Source: Buxus sempervirens
Taxonomy: Eukaryota > Streptophyta > Magnoliopsida > Buxales > Buxaceae
NCBI GenBank assembly: GCA_947561395.2
Contig: OX387183.1
Location: forward strand, 32,910,853-32,974,852
Length of the DNA stretch: 64,000 nt
Direction: 5' to 3'
Positions 35,365-47,090 of the stretch are shown here, in pieces. The stretch's first letter is position 1, and every line of letters starts with the position of its first letter. The notes below the pieces were generated by a model. That model was given only the letters and a program-made list of their open reading frames with translations, was not told the origin of the DNA and made no database searches. Position numbers and translations under genes: made by a program.

Positions 35365-36825
35365 GGTATAACCGACCGAAATCCTCTCCACCGAACGGTC
35401 TTTCAAATGGTTGTTCGAATGCCCAGCACGCGACATGCGTCCAACATACTTTTCTCTCACCTAAGCAAACCCAACGGCCGTCTTCCTCTTCCCGTTAGTT
35501 TTCATCCTTCTCCCCAATCCGTCCCTTACCTCCTGTTTCGCTCAAACAAATAAAATACAAAATTAATATTTGTAGCCTGCAAGATTTTTTGAAAAGGAAC
35601 CCAATCAAAAGTGCTCACTATCATTTGGGAAGCAAAGTAACAAAAAAAAAGTTCAACAATACCAATAATAGCAAAAGGAGTAGCTCATTACGGTGCATGA
35701 CAAGTAGCATTGTCAAGTGTGCAACTCAAAAGTTAAAAGATGGCAACCAGTTGAAAAAGTTAAAACTTATTATGTAAACAAATCCAACCAAACAAGTGGT
35801 TAACAAATCAACCTAATTTAGTTTAATTGATTCAAAAATTCAAAACTGACTTCCATATAATTGTCATTTTTGGACTAATAAGCTACATCTAATACTTGCA
35901 GTAGCATGCAAATGTATTAGGTACATTACCCATTAAATTTGAAAAATTATATTATATATTACAAGTCCTACCATGCTGGTTACAAGTCCCACCATGCCCG
36001 TTACAAGTCCCACCATGCCCCGTTACAAGTCCAACCATGCCGGTTACAAGTCTTGTCATGCATGGTTACAAGTCCTATCATGCATGCTCCGTTACAAGTC
36101 CAACCATGCCAGTTACAAGTCTTACCATGCATGGTCACAAGTCCTATCATGCTCCGTTACGAGTCCTACTATGCCTGGTTACAAGTCCCGCCATACCCCG
36201 TTACAAGTCTTACCATGCATGGTCACAAGTCCCACCATGCTTCGTTATAAGTCCTACTATGCCTGGTTACAAGTCCCGCCATACCCCATTACAAGTCCTA
36301 CTATGCCTGATTACAAGTCCCATCATGCCTGTTACAAGTCCTACCATGCATGGTTACAAGTCCCACCATACCCGATTACAAGTCCCACCATGCCTGTTAA
36401 AAGTCCTACCATGCCCGGTTACAAGTCCTACCATGCCTGGTTACAAGTCCCACCATGCCTGTTACAAGTCCTACCATGCCTGGTTACAAGTCCCACCATA
36501 CTCGGTTACAAATCCCATCATGCCCCATTACAAGTCTTATCATGCCTGGTTACAAGTCTCACCATGCATGGTTACAAGTCCCACCATGCTCGGTTACAAG
36601 TCCCACCATGTCCCGTTACAAGTCCCACCATGCCTAGTTATAAGTCCCACCATGGCCGGTCCTTAAATTTGTAAAGATTGCAAAAATACACCAAGCGTGA
36701 CGATTTCGGGGCGATTTGCCCACGCTCGAGCAGGAGGTTCCACTCAGGAGAGAGGAAAAGGGGGGACGCGTGTCGTGTTTCATTCGAGCGACCATTCGGT
36801 GGAGAGGATTTCGTCTCAGGTATAA
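35365..36825. mobile_element. TIR element enclosing a minisatellite
   Basis: Body 35372-36818. The ends share a long imperfect inverted repeat: left ACCGAAATCCTCTCCACCGA and, read on minus from the right, GACGAAATCCTCTCCACCGA; similarity continues about 50 bp inward (TCGAATG, ACGCGACATGCGTCC against ACGACACGCGTCC). Both ends are flanked by GGTATAA (35365-35371, 36819-36825), possibly 8 bp with one mismatch. No transposase. Superfamily uncertain (hAT or MULE by duplication length). Confidence 0.75.
35961..36665. repeat. 21-22 bp minisatellite
   Basis: More than 30 tandem copies of a unit close to TTACAAGTCCCACCATGCC plus one to four bases. Units are mostly 21 bp, so long stop-free frames arise by periodicity (Y-K-S-x-H-A repeats); they are not genes. 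The array fills the right half of the TIR element. Confidence 0.93.
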
Positions 36826-36833
36826 GGGAGGTC

Positions 36834-37068
36834 TTTTTTTTTTTTCTTTTGAGAACTCAGGGTATCTGAGCCCACTTACGCTCAAGTGACTAATTTCTGA
36901 GGACCCCATGCAAGACGCTGCAACCCACATGGCCTGAATAAGACTAAGCCCCATAGACCTTATTCAGGTGGCCCCATGAGATTTTGCCTAGGAGAGTTTG
37001 AACTTGAAACCTCTAAGAGAGCATACCTTTAGGCCCCACGTATTGACCACTAGGCCAATCCACTGGGG
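36834..37068 (-). mobile_element. tRNA-derived SINE
   Basis: Read on minus: CCCCAGTGGATTGGCC at the 5' end, A box TGGCCTAGTGG (37057-37047, exact fit to TRGCNNAGYGG), B box AGTTCAAACTC (37004-36994, one base off GGTTCRANNCC), a body of about 170 bp and a 3' A-rich tail (T run 36834-36850 on plus). Length and layout fit plant SINEs. No clear target duplication. Confidence 0.82.
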
Positions 37069-38310
37069 TTTTTGAAATGACACCAACCTCCGTTCTAGTA
37101 TTTATTGTCTATATCACGCCCCACCCTTCTTTTGTATAAATAAATTTTATTATTATATAATAAGGGATAAAATGGTTAAATCATTATTTTTGTTGATTTT
37201 ACAAGTTAACGACCTTTCAAAAACCATAGGAGAGGTATTTGCATTTGTAAGAAACCAAAAGAGAGGATATTGTAATTTACTCACAAAATTATAAGAAGAA
37301 AATTGTTAGATTGAGATGAGCTTCATGCTACATGGAGTACTACGTATAGTTAATTGAAAAAAATTGTTTGTGATGTTGAAGGATTATAAATTTCTAGGGT
37401 ATTCTTTAGAAACCACAAAAAAAAAAAAAAAAAAAGGAAAAACCAACTTGTCTTTCAAGAATATATATTTACACACACTTGTTTAGATCAAAATTTTGCT
37501 TACATTTGTTTAGATCAAAACTTTGCTTTTTATGCATACAAGGTAGAAAGATCAACTTGTTATGCTTTCCACACAAGTACAATCAAATATAAATACCGCG
37601 GAGGATTTCTTATCTATTGCACTTGTGTACTCCATTTTGAACTTTTCCTTTAATGTGTTATATAGAACAAATTATATAAAATTATGTACTTAAAAGGAAG
37701 ATATGTCAAACTATATCCTCTGGTATTTCATTTAACAAAATGAGAAGTGCAAATAAGTAGACAACTGAATGCGAACACAATCAAAAAAGTTGGGCTCTTC
37801 AAAATGATGTGTAGAAGAAGCATGCAATAGCAAAAAGTAAAATTACCATAATAAGACTTGAGAATGAAGATGCACTTAAATCAGTGCAAAATGTTTGTAT
37901 CATACAACAATGTAACCCATATTCTGTTAAGAGAACCCCAAGAAAAATGTAACTTGTTTACATGTAATAATCAAATGAATTGGTGCAGTGTAGGTTCTGC
38001 AAGCATATTCATCCAGGTAACCAGTCAAGTATTCTTTCTGAGTCTAACATAATCTATAGCTCAATTTAAACAAATGCAATTTATATAGCTCAAGGTGTTA
38101 GAACAAGGACAAGAATCCCAAATTTTTATTCCCCTCTTTCATCATTTGAGGTTGATGCAGAATCTATGAATGAGTTGTATTAGAATTTCATCATATCAAT
38201 CAGATCACAGGTCAGCAAGCCAGAGCTTTATTTGTTGTCTTCCCCTATTCGCTTTCAGAATGGAAGAGAACTAGAAAGTAAATGACAGTAAGTCCAGGAA
38301 ATCGAAGCAG
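37069..38310. other. 3' flank of MED26
   Basis: AT-rich sequence downstream of the MED26 stop. Its last few hundred bases before 38311 are the likely 3' untranslated region. No other gene, RNA gene or element is recognised; an A run lies at 37419-37436. Confidence 0.5.
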
Positions 38311-41294
38311 TTAATGCCGTCCATTCCAGCGCCGATTTTGGTTCCCGGTTTTGAAATGGGGATTTCTGTGTCCAAAACCTTGCTTCGGAAGATCATGCAA
38401 CTCCATGACTTGTATGGTCCGTTGCTTCTTTGCTGCACAACAAGATATATTTTGCTCGGTGATATTGTAATTTAAAAAAAAAAAAAAAAACTGTTATCTA
38501 AAAGCCAACAAATGAATAAAGGAAACAATAACGATATGGTAGGGAATTACGAACCATTCTCAGCTTGTTGGTAGCCTTCTTGGAGCTTCCTCTTTGAGGC
38601 TTCAAGTTTCCTTTCAACTTCATCTGCACATTTTGATTTCTGGGACAAAAACTAAGAGAGATCAGATGGATGTTGAAGCTTCAACTTCAAATCTACAAGA
38701 GATTTTTAGTTGTAATAACTCACATCACGATGACCAACCAATGGCTTCTTTTGGATTGTGCTGTTACCCAGTTTTTGCTGACATTTTGTTTCATTATTGA
38801 CTCTGTGGTCTGAGCTTGCTTTTAGCGGTCTCCATGGTGCCAAATCAACATCAGATGGCTTCCTTTGCTTGATTATAGCTTCTTGTTTCTTCATCAGTCG
38901 GCTTTCTTTGTTGGTAAGCACATTTGCATCATGGGAAGGCTGCTCCTTCAGCTTGGGAATATTGTGGTTCTCAAGCAAAGGTTTTCTTCCCTTATCAGGA
39001 TTCTTGTTGGATTCCCCACCATTTCGAGGATCTGAAACAGTATTCCCAGATCAAAATTTTGAACTTGTAAGAGGAGTAATTCAACAAGAAATAATCATCC
39101 AAGAGAAACTGTATACTAAGAGAAAGAGAGGGCTCTCAAGTTTGACTCACTTCCATCATCATCCATGCCATCGAAAAACTTTGCATTGATGAGGTTCAAA
39201 AATAATGAAAGAAGAAAAATCCAATCAGTCAGAAACCCATGAAATCCTGAATGCATAGCTTCCATGAATATGAAAGAAGAAATAAATATACCTTAGAGAG
39301 CTCCATTGAAGTAGTCTGAGTAGCAAAGAAAGCACCTTCATCCAGTGGGGGGGAAGGGAGGCCTTCTTCTTCATCAACAACAGAAGGATTCACAGAATCT
39401 GGGGTACCTTCTGCACCGAAAAATTCACAAGCAATATAATCAAACACCATAGTAGCCTCAACTGAAAAATGGAAAGATTGAAAGAATAACAAATATAGAG
39501 AAACAATTTTGATGAATAAGAAATTCTCACCTGTAATTTTTGCTGTCGCGCCCACCCATTCATCAACCATATCCTTCCACCCACTGCCATGTACAATTAA
39601 AATAAAAATTTGAAGTAAATAACTCAGCATTACTCTGCTAAAATAATCGACCCCGAAAAAAGAAAAAAGAAAGGAAAAGAAAAAGAATACTAAACACAAT
39701 TCATTGAACTATTCAATGGTATCTTCCCCACAAAACAAATGAAATCAGGAGTGAGTAATGGGAAAGCAGAATTAGTTTGTTAAATAATCAGGAGTGAGTA
39801 AAGAAGACACTACAAAAGGTCGGCCAGCACCAATAGTCGATCAGTGAACTAAAGAAGATTGGTTGAACCAAATAATGCTTGTCAAGCTTAAACGATATGG
39901 GACTATAGAGAAGCTAAATTAGCTCTTGATCCATCTTGTGCTGAAAATTTAAGAACTGGACTTAATCCACTAGAAAAGAGGAAATCAAAGAGGCATCCGC
40001 TTATACATTAAGAAGAGAAATGTGTCCAAAACCCATTAAAAAATGAACGGGAAAAATACCTATAAAGAGTTAGTTGTGTCACTAAATTTAGAAGGAATTA
40101 AGATTGTCCAGAATAAGCCCTGATTCTATATAGAAACAGAAGAAGAAATATAAAAAATAGTTAATCATATTCATACATGATGAGGCTCCGTGCAAGGTGA
40201 CGAATGTCCTTTGACTCATGCTTGCGTAGACCATTAACTGCCTTTCCAATTTCTGTCACCTAAGAAAAACAAATACAATCAGAGAAGCTAGTAAACTTTG
40301 CTAATACAAGTAGAACATTCAAAACCATCATAACAGATGGCAAGCAAAAGAGATAAAAAAATTTATATTAGAGAATCAAAGCCTCTTTAAACACATATAA
40401 AGCAAATGTAAGAACTCATAAAAGATTCAATTCGAACCTTTAGAGCTTCCACCGATAATCCCATCAACTGAAGCCTCCTTAATGACTCGAACAGTATCCC
40501 ATCAGACTGTTAATAACAGCAATCAAAACACATGAAAATCAGAATCCATAATCCTGTGAAAGCTAAATATAAGATAATCTAATATTCCGCCTAATCAACT
40601 AATATGATCAGCAAACAAATAAAAACTAGTCATGAAATCTATCCAACAAAACCACACTAAATTCCACACAATCCATCCCCAACATAGAAAACTCTTTGGA
40701 CCCAACTCAAAGAACACACATTTTAATCTGGTAAACAATAATGGAAACCCCAAAACTCCCCTCAAATAACAATTCTAGCAAAAGTTCCTAATTACAATCT
40801 AGACAAAAACAAGCAGTAACAGATAGTAACTCAAAGCATATGAACAGAACTGAGTTCAAAATCAAAGTAACATGAGAATAAACCTCATCTTGATTATTAG
40901 CAAGGACCCCTTTAATCCTCAAAACCTCCTCAACAATCAGACTCTCCTCTTCAATCTCATATGTTAACGCCTCTGCTTCATCGTAATTGTAATTGCTCAC
41001 TCTGTTCAGGTTCACTTGATCATCAGTACTACTATTCGCGTTGCTTTCCTTGCTAACACCACCTCCATCTTCCTCATCGTTTGCTATTTCCAGCTCAATA
41101 TGGTCGCGCCCCAAACACCGAGTAAACCTACATGAGAAGAGCGTCTCTGCAATTTGATCCCTCTTAATCCTGAACTCCTTTGGACAATCCGACGCAGCAA
41201 CGATAATTGCATACTCGATGACCTCAAAGATTTCCGTTTTCGCACTACGGAAGTACTTCCGCCAGTAATCAAGAGCACCAAATTCCTTATCCAT
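38311..41294 (-). CDS. MED26: Mediator subunit 26 (TFIIS N-terminal domain protein)
   Basis: Only intact host gene. Nine exons read on minus: 41294-40884, 40506-40438, 40259-40177, 39583-39531, 39410-39292, 39178-39151, 39031-38724, 38639-38555, 38432-38311. All introns are GT-AG, phases agree, and the 1,278-nt CDS encodes 425 residues plus TAA. The N-terminus (MDKEFGALDYWRKYFRSA, then CPKEFRIKRDQIAETLFSC) matches plant MED26-like proteins. Residues about 116-207 form the TFIIS N-terminal (LW) domain: EEVLRIKG, LFESLRRLQLMGLSVEALK, TEIGKAVNGLRKHESKDIRH, GWKDMVDEWV. The C-terminal half is charged, probably disordered, with PWRPL and a basic tail. By family, it is a nuclear Mediator subunit linking RNA polymerase II to elongation factors. 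Which Arabidopsis paralogue (a, b or c) it matches cannot be told; length is near MED26b. Exon 6 is only 28 nt. Confidence 0.93.
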
Positions 41295-42303
41295 GACGAA
41301 AATCAGAACCCCAGTTCGAATTACGCCGTTACAAAATCAATAAAACGTATACTTTCTCAGAACACCCAGAATCCAAAGAACAATCCTCGTAAGGTTTCAG
41401 AAGGAAAAAAAACAACAAAGAGGACAAAGGTTATGAAATATATCTCAGTTTCTTACTGAAAAAATCCTAACGGTTTCAATGTTTTTGATGGGTGTAGAGA
41501 CTTCCGATCATAAATCCAATCAAGAGAAAAAGAAAAATGAAAAATGAAAAAGGAGCTTCAGACCGGATTTATGATCAGATTTTCAGCATAAAAGCAGTAT
41601 CAAAGTAACCGACCCAGAAAAGCAGAAATGAAAATATTGCTTCTCCGACGTTACGGATAAAAGATCGGATTCCGCAAAATAAAAAAAGATCACTACCACC
41701 TAAACAAATTCTGGGATTTTTTATTGGGCAAACAAGAACCAAACAACGGATTTGGGATTTCTGATATGACGGAGGTGAGACAAAATTTCCAGGAAGTCTC
41801 TTTCTTTTCTCCTCGACTAAAATACAATGCAAGGAGACACAGACGTGATTATTCGGTTACAGAATTATGGTCCAAGGAATTCCTTCAGCTTGAGAGGATT
41901 GGAGCGGTTTTACAAAACCGCTTTTGTTGTTTCGTTCGATCTTGCCGTCTCTTTGACCAGGGGTTTGCGTGGCGATGATATGAAGAGACAAAAACAATTT
42001 TTATTTCTGAGCACTGAATTTTCAAAAAAAGGTTTTAGATGAAAAGAAAAATTATTCTTTTCCAATGAGTCACCTTCGCATTAACTTGCGAGCATGGTAA
42101 CATTCTCAAAACAAATTAACAAATTCTTTATTTCACACGTTGACGTATCTATTAACCTTTATGAAAAGTGCCACACAGCGTGCCCGACCTACCTGCTTCG
42201 TGAGATTACGAATTTACCCTCGACTTCACATCAAATTACAAACAAATTATGACGAAAATTATACATGATCGTAATGGAGGATTTATAAAAACTGCTACAA
42301 AAA
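41295..42303. other. MED26 5' flank up to the hAT end
   Basis: Expected 5' untranslated region and promoter of MED26; ORFs on either strand lack family content. I see no unambiguous TATA box. A 30-bp stretch at 42171-42200 recurs at 56605-56634, just beyond the other end of the hAT element. Confidence 0.5.
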
Positions 42304-42860
42304 TAGGGTTACTTAATAGGCCAGTCCGGCACGGCACGGGCACAACCCGCGTCCTTGATGGGCCATGCTGTACCCGTGCCAGCCCAGCCAATGGCATGGC
42401 TAGGGCTGGGCCATTCCTGGCGGGTCGGCGGGCTGCGGGCTTGGGTTATTTTTTTCACAAAAAAAATGAAGAAAATGGAGAAAAAAGTAAAAAATTAAAA
42501 AAAAATATGTTTATTATTCACAAAAATGTCTTACACATACTGGGATAGAATTTGCTCAAAAGAAATTTAAATAAATTAATTATTATAAGTACAAGTATAC
42601 AACTTTGCAAATACAACAATGCTTATACATACTACACTTGCACAAATAATACTGCATCACTATAGTATGAGTACATCCCAACTAGGTTGGCACCCACTCA
42701 TCTATCTTTCATTTGCAGTTTCAGAAAAAAAAAATTAGAGAAAATAAAGTTTCTAAACTTTGATTACAAAAAATATAATAAAACTTAACTAATCTAGAAT
42801 ACTAAATTCGTCAAGATTCAAATCATCGAAGTCTCCAACAAGTTGATCATCCGTATATTC

Positions 42861-44859
42861 CTAATCTCTCAATTCTGCCCTTAGCCAATCTGTCAGACAA
42901 ACACATACTTGCGCCATCTCCGACGTTAATCTGCTCCTATAGTTGTCCACCGTTCGTCCACCTACACTAAAAGCTAATTCCGATGCAACTATGGACACCG
43001 GAACCATTAGTAGATCACGTGCCATGGAGGAAAGCACATGATAACTAGCCTGATTTTGCCTCCACCATGCCAAAATACTAAAAGAACTATGCTCACCCAT
43101 AGTATGTAAAAGTAATAGGGGGCTTTCTAAATAAATCCTTAACTCAGATGATCCCCTACTATCAAATGCTGGTTGTTTCCCCCTTTCTTCTACGACTTAA
43201 AAAATTTCAGGGGAATTATCTGGTAGTGTTTCTTGGGTCTGAGTTTGACCCTGTTTGCTACTGCTAGTATCAAATTCAAAAAAAAAGTCTTTCTAAAAAG
43301 TTTTTTATTTTATTTATATTTATTTGAAAAAAAGATCTCATATTTTCATTTATTCCATCTATTAAATCTTCTACTCCTAATTTAATCCTAGGGTCCATTG
43401 TACTAGCTAAACAATATAAATGGGGCATTTCTTACCAATATTTTAAAATTTTTGATTCCATTGCAGGGCAAATATCCTTAGCAATGGGCGTGTCTCTCTA
43501 TTTGATATAGTATATTTGAAATATTCGGGGATGTTGGGTAATAAACCCCTGATAAGAATCTTGTTGCATAAAAAAAACTTTAAAAAAATCTCTTAAAATT
43601 TTGCTATTTTCCAGTCAAGTTCTTCTAGTTCACTTTCAAGTACTTTTATTTTATAAAATAGTGAAAGTTCTTGTTTCAATCCTAGTGCAACATCTAGCAT
43701 TAAATATGTTGAATTCCACCCATGGTCAACATCTAGGGAAATTTTTTTAGGTTGCTTTCCCAAACTTGCACAATAATTTTTAAAATCTCTAGCAATTGTA
43801 CTAGATTGTTTTAAAAATATTACTACGTCTCTAATATTCGCTAAATGATATTGCACAATTTTTAAGCCATCCTGCATAACTAAATTTAGGATGTGACAAG
43901 CACATCTAACATGAAATAAATATCTATCTAGATTTAAGTTTAAGTATTGTTTTAGTATATCTATTGCAACATTATTAGCACTTGCATTATCAAGTGCTAG
44001 AGCCATTATTTTATTTTGTAATTTATATTGTCTTATATTATGTGCTATAGCATTTGCTATAACTGGTCCAGAATGTCTAGCATCTAGTGACGCAAAAGTT
44101 AGTATTCTTTTTTTCATACTCCAATTCTCATCTATATAATGTACAGCTGTAGCTAAATAACTTATGTTTTGTCTACTTATCTAGATATATGAGGTTAAAG
44201 CCACCTTAAAACTACTGTTTAAAAAAGTTTCTATTAATGATTTTTTCATTTTTTTTATATAATGTTATAGCATCACTTCTTAAAGTGTGGCGTGAGAAAG
44301 GTTTATATCCTGGTGCTAGATATTTGGTTATTAGACGGTTAAATCTTTTACTTTCTATTAGTCTAAAGGATAATTCTTCTTGTATTACCCATTTTACAAT
44401 TTCAAACCTCGTATTTTCTTGATTAAACATAAAGTTGCCCAAATTAACACTACCGGTGGAAAGTTGGGCTTGCCTAGGGTATAGTTCGCCATGTTTTGGA
44501 AGGCATTTTTGCAAATGCTGCTGCAAGTGGCCTGTACCACTTGAACTTTTGTAGCTAAAAGTTTTTTTGTAGTGCTTACAAACTGCCCTTTCTTCCCTCC
44601 CCATAATTTCAATTGCAAAATTTACCTAGACACCAGAGTTTCTACTCCTCTTGTTGCTCCTAGGTGGTAAGGAAGATGATCCCATTTCTGTGGGATCTTG
44701 GAGAGAAGGCAACTCAAGTTCATGATCTTGGATGGGAGGGTCACAATATGGGAGTTGGGTCTCATCAAAATCTTCAAAAAAAAGTGGGTCAAAATGGGGT
44801 CTAAGATAGTCCATTTCCTTGGTGTTAAAGTACATAGACTGCCTAGGGTCCATTATCAA
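42861..44859 (-). pseudogene. hAT transposase (BED finger plus dimerisation domain), broken
   Basis: Minus-strand transposase of the Ac/RICESLEEPER type. Pieces in order: acidic N-terminus (44859-44626) ending at a TAG that replaces Trp; in the same frame the BED finger (AVCKHYKKTF ... GTGHLQQHLQKC), in which the second zinc Cys is Tyr; after a frameshift the core 44117-43593 (DNASANN, FHVRCACHILNLVMQDGL, DVDHGWNSTYLML); then the C-terminal dimerisation segment 43100-42861 (DLLMVPVSIVASELAFSVGG ... RSRLTSEMAQVCVCLTDW). Stops and shifts between pieces make it non-functional. The next gene is MED26 on the same strand; I see no functional link. Confidence 0.9.
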
Positions 44860-46261
44860 ATTTGGAAAAAAAATGCTTAATAAATAATATAATAATAATT
44901 TTTTTGGTGATACACTGCCTATAGTAAAGTGAGAAATAATGTACGCAAAAATTCACCAGGAAAATTCCCAAGTAACTGGAGGGGTCACAAACAGTCCCTC
45001 TTAAGACCCAATTTCCTTAGGCAATTATCTCGTCCTTTGTAATAGAACTTTCCTAGAAATGCACTTAGTTGAACAATATGTCACCCATTATACTAGGCTT
45101 TCAAATAATAAAAAAGGTAGAAGGAGAGACTTACTTATATATATAATATTTATAATGATTTTAAAATCAGAAAATTAAATAGAATAATACCTCTTGAGAA
45201 TGAAGCTTGAACTTTGCAGTTGAAGCCTTCAACCTCCAGAGTCCACTTCCCACCTTTGATGCTTGAGCAATTAAAAAAAACTATTACTTGATAGCTATAG
45301 AGATTGTAGACGAGGTGTGGTTTAGAGTGGGAAGGGTTAGGCCTATTTATAGAAAACCAAAAGTGGTTTTTTACCACCTCTACTCTCAAATATGATTGTT
45401 ATTTGGCTGTTGGAAGGGTAAAAATGGTCATTTACAATCAATTACAAGTATACCCCTCTAATATGGCTGTTAGAGGGTAAAATTGTAGAAAGGACAAAAA
45501 AGCACTTTTGTGGGGTAAAAAACGACTAGCCATTTTTGTGCTAGGCGGACTGGCCTGAATGGCCCGCTTGACGCAAGCCATGCTGCCCGTGTATTGGTCG
45601 GGCCACGGCACGGCCCACCATGGGCCACGGGTCGTGCCGTGCCTGTAATGCCCCGGATTCGGGTTACGAAATGGATCCGTAACTCAAGTCCGAAGTGTTA
45701 GTTAAAATCCGCAGGATCTATATCAGAGAAAAGGAAAACATGAACATATAACGATCTAACATCAATTCATTAATATTAGAGTCAACTATTACCAATCACT
45801 ATTCCAAAAGAATCAATATCCAACATTATTTAATTACTCACAATATCAAACAACTCCAACAAAAGTCTATAATCAACAATATGCTAAAATACCACTCCAC
45901 ATAGTAATCGGCCTCCCTGTACTCAGGGAAATCAGCGGAAGTATCTACCCTCTATGTGTCGTCCTCACCGAGATCTGAAAACAAAACAAAAATGAACAAG
46001 ATACGAATATCCCAGCAAATAGCACATGCATGCTTAAACTCATTTTTGTAGTTATAAAACATGGATCAGTTATAAACATTCAACAGTAATGACAGACACG
46101 GATAATCTGAATAAATCAAATAATCATGTGAAACAAATCCATCAGTGATATTAATCTCAAAATAATATGTTATGGTGGGACTCGTGAAATTTAACTATTT
46201 TGTGTGGTTAAGACCTAGCATTCCAAACAAACCAGTCTAAGAACAACTGCAACATCTCAAA

Positions 46262-46380
46262 TATCCATATCATCACCCTCATGGTGGAAAATACAATGAC
46301 CTCACCCTCATAGTGGAAACGGAGTTGCTGCAGCCACTCCCTCATGGAATGCCTCTCCATCATGGAGGAAACGCACTAAG
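46262..46380. repeat. LTR J tandem repeat (beta cluster)
   Basis: Four degenerate units around CCTCATGGTGGAAA, the last with arms CTCCATCATGGAG. The relative location matches the repeats in H, I and M but the sequence is unrelated. Confidence 0.6.
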
Positions 46381-46984
46381 GAAAATTAGCCTTACTCCAA
46401 ACAAAATGGACAAGCTCCAGTTATTAACTAGACTATGGATCCACAATAAGTCTTGCCTAAATAACTTCAAACAAAATTTTCATGGAGACTAGCATACTTA
46501 ATGTAAAATCATAATCAAGAGTGATTAAAACCATTCCATCATGAAGAATCTCAGTTTCAAGTCTTTACGTCTACTTTCATCATCGAAACAATATATAAAT
46601 ATAATCAACGATGTAAATAGAATAATTACTCAAATTCATCGAGAACGCCACTTTCGGTTAATACACTAAAATCAGAGTTAAAACTTGAATAAGATCATTT
46701 CAGAGATTTAAACACGTTGTTGAGATATTTAAATCCGTGAAGAGAATTCTGATTTAACATCCATAAGAACATGAAACCTAACTTCACTAAGGTATCACCA
46801 ACAAAAACCAATTCTTATTTATCACTTATTCCCTACAATTAATTAACCAAATATAATCTCCTACTAGCTATTGTAAAATAATTTTAGTATTTATTTATAT
46901 CTAATTTAATGACATTTTTAGGTAAAGCCCTGATATTCTGTTCAAGATACAATCAGCCACACTAACTAACAATGAAGGAAAGTA

Positions 46985-47090
46985 GGTCGCCTGGGCGACC
47001 TTGATCAATTTAGCTGGTCGCCTAGGCGACCTACCCTGGTCGCTTGGGCGACCACACACAAATTTAACAGTTGCTTAGGCGACTCTCTGA
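46985..47090. repeat. LTR J word cluster (alpha)
   Basis: GGTCGCCTGGGCGACC (46985-47000), GGTCGCCTAGGCGACC (47016-47031, perfect 16-bp palindrome), GGTCGCTTGGGCGACC (47038-47053) and GTTGCTTAGGCGAC (about 47070), then a half copy. A GC-rich island in AT-rich LTR sequence. Confidence 0.85.

Noticed and set aside
35961..36665. Possible CRISPR-like array
   Set aside because: Continuous degenerate tandem units without unique spacers, in a plant nuclear context.
35973..36674. Open frames of 209-233 codons with Y-K-S-x-H-A repeats
   Set aside because: They arise because the minisatellite unit is mostly 21 bp and lacks stops; three frames are open at once.
37047..37057. tRNA gene suggested by A and B boxes
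   Set aside because: No cloverleaf can be completed and a long body with an A-rich tail follows; it is a SINE.
38797..39189. 130-codon plus-strand frame
   Set aside because: Antisense shadow of MED26 exons 6 and 7; the minus-strand exons have splice sites and family motifs.
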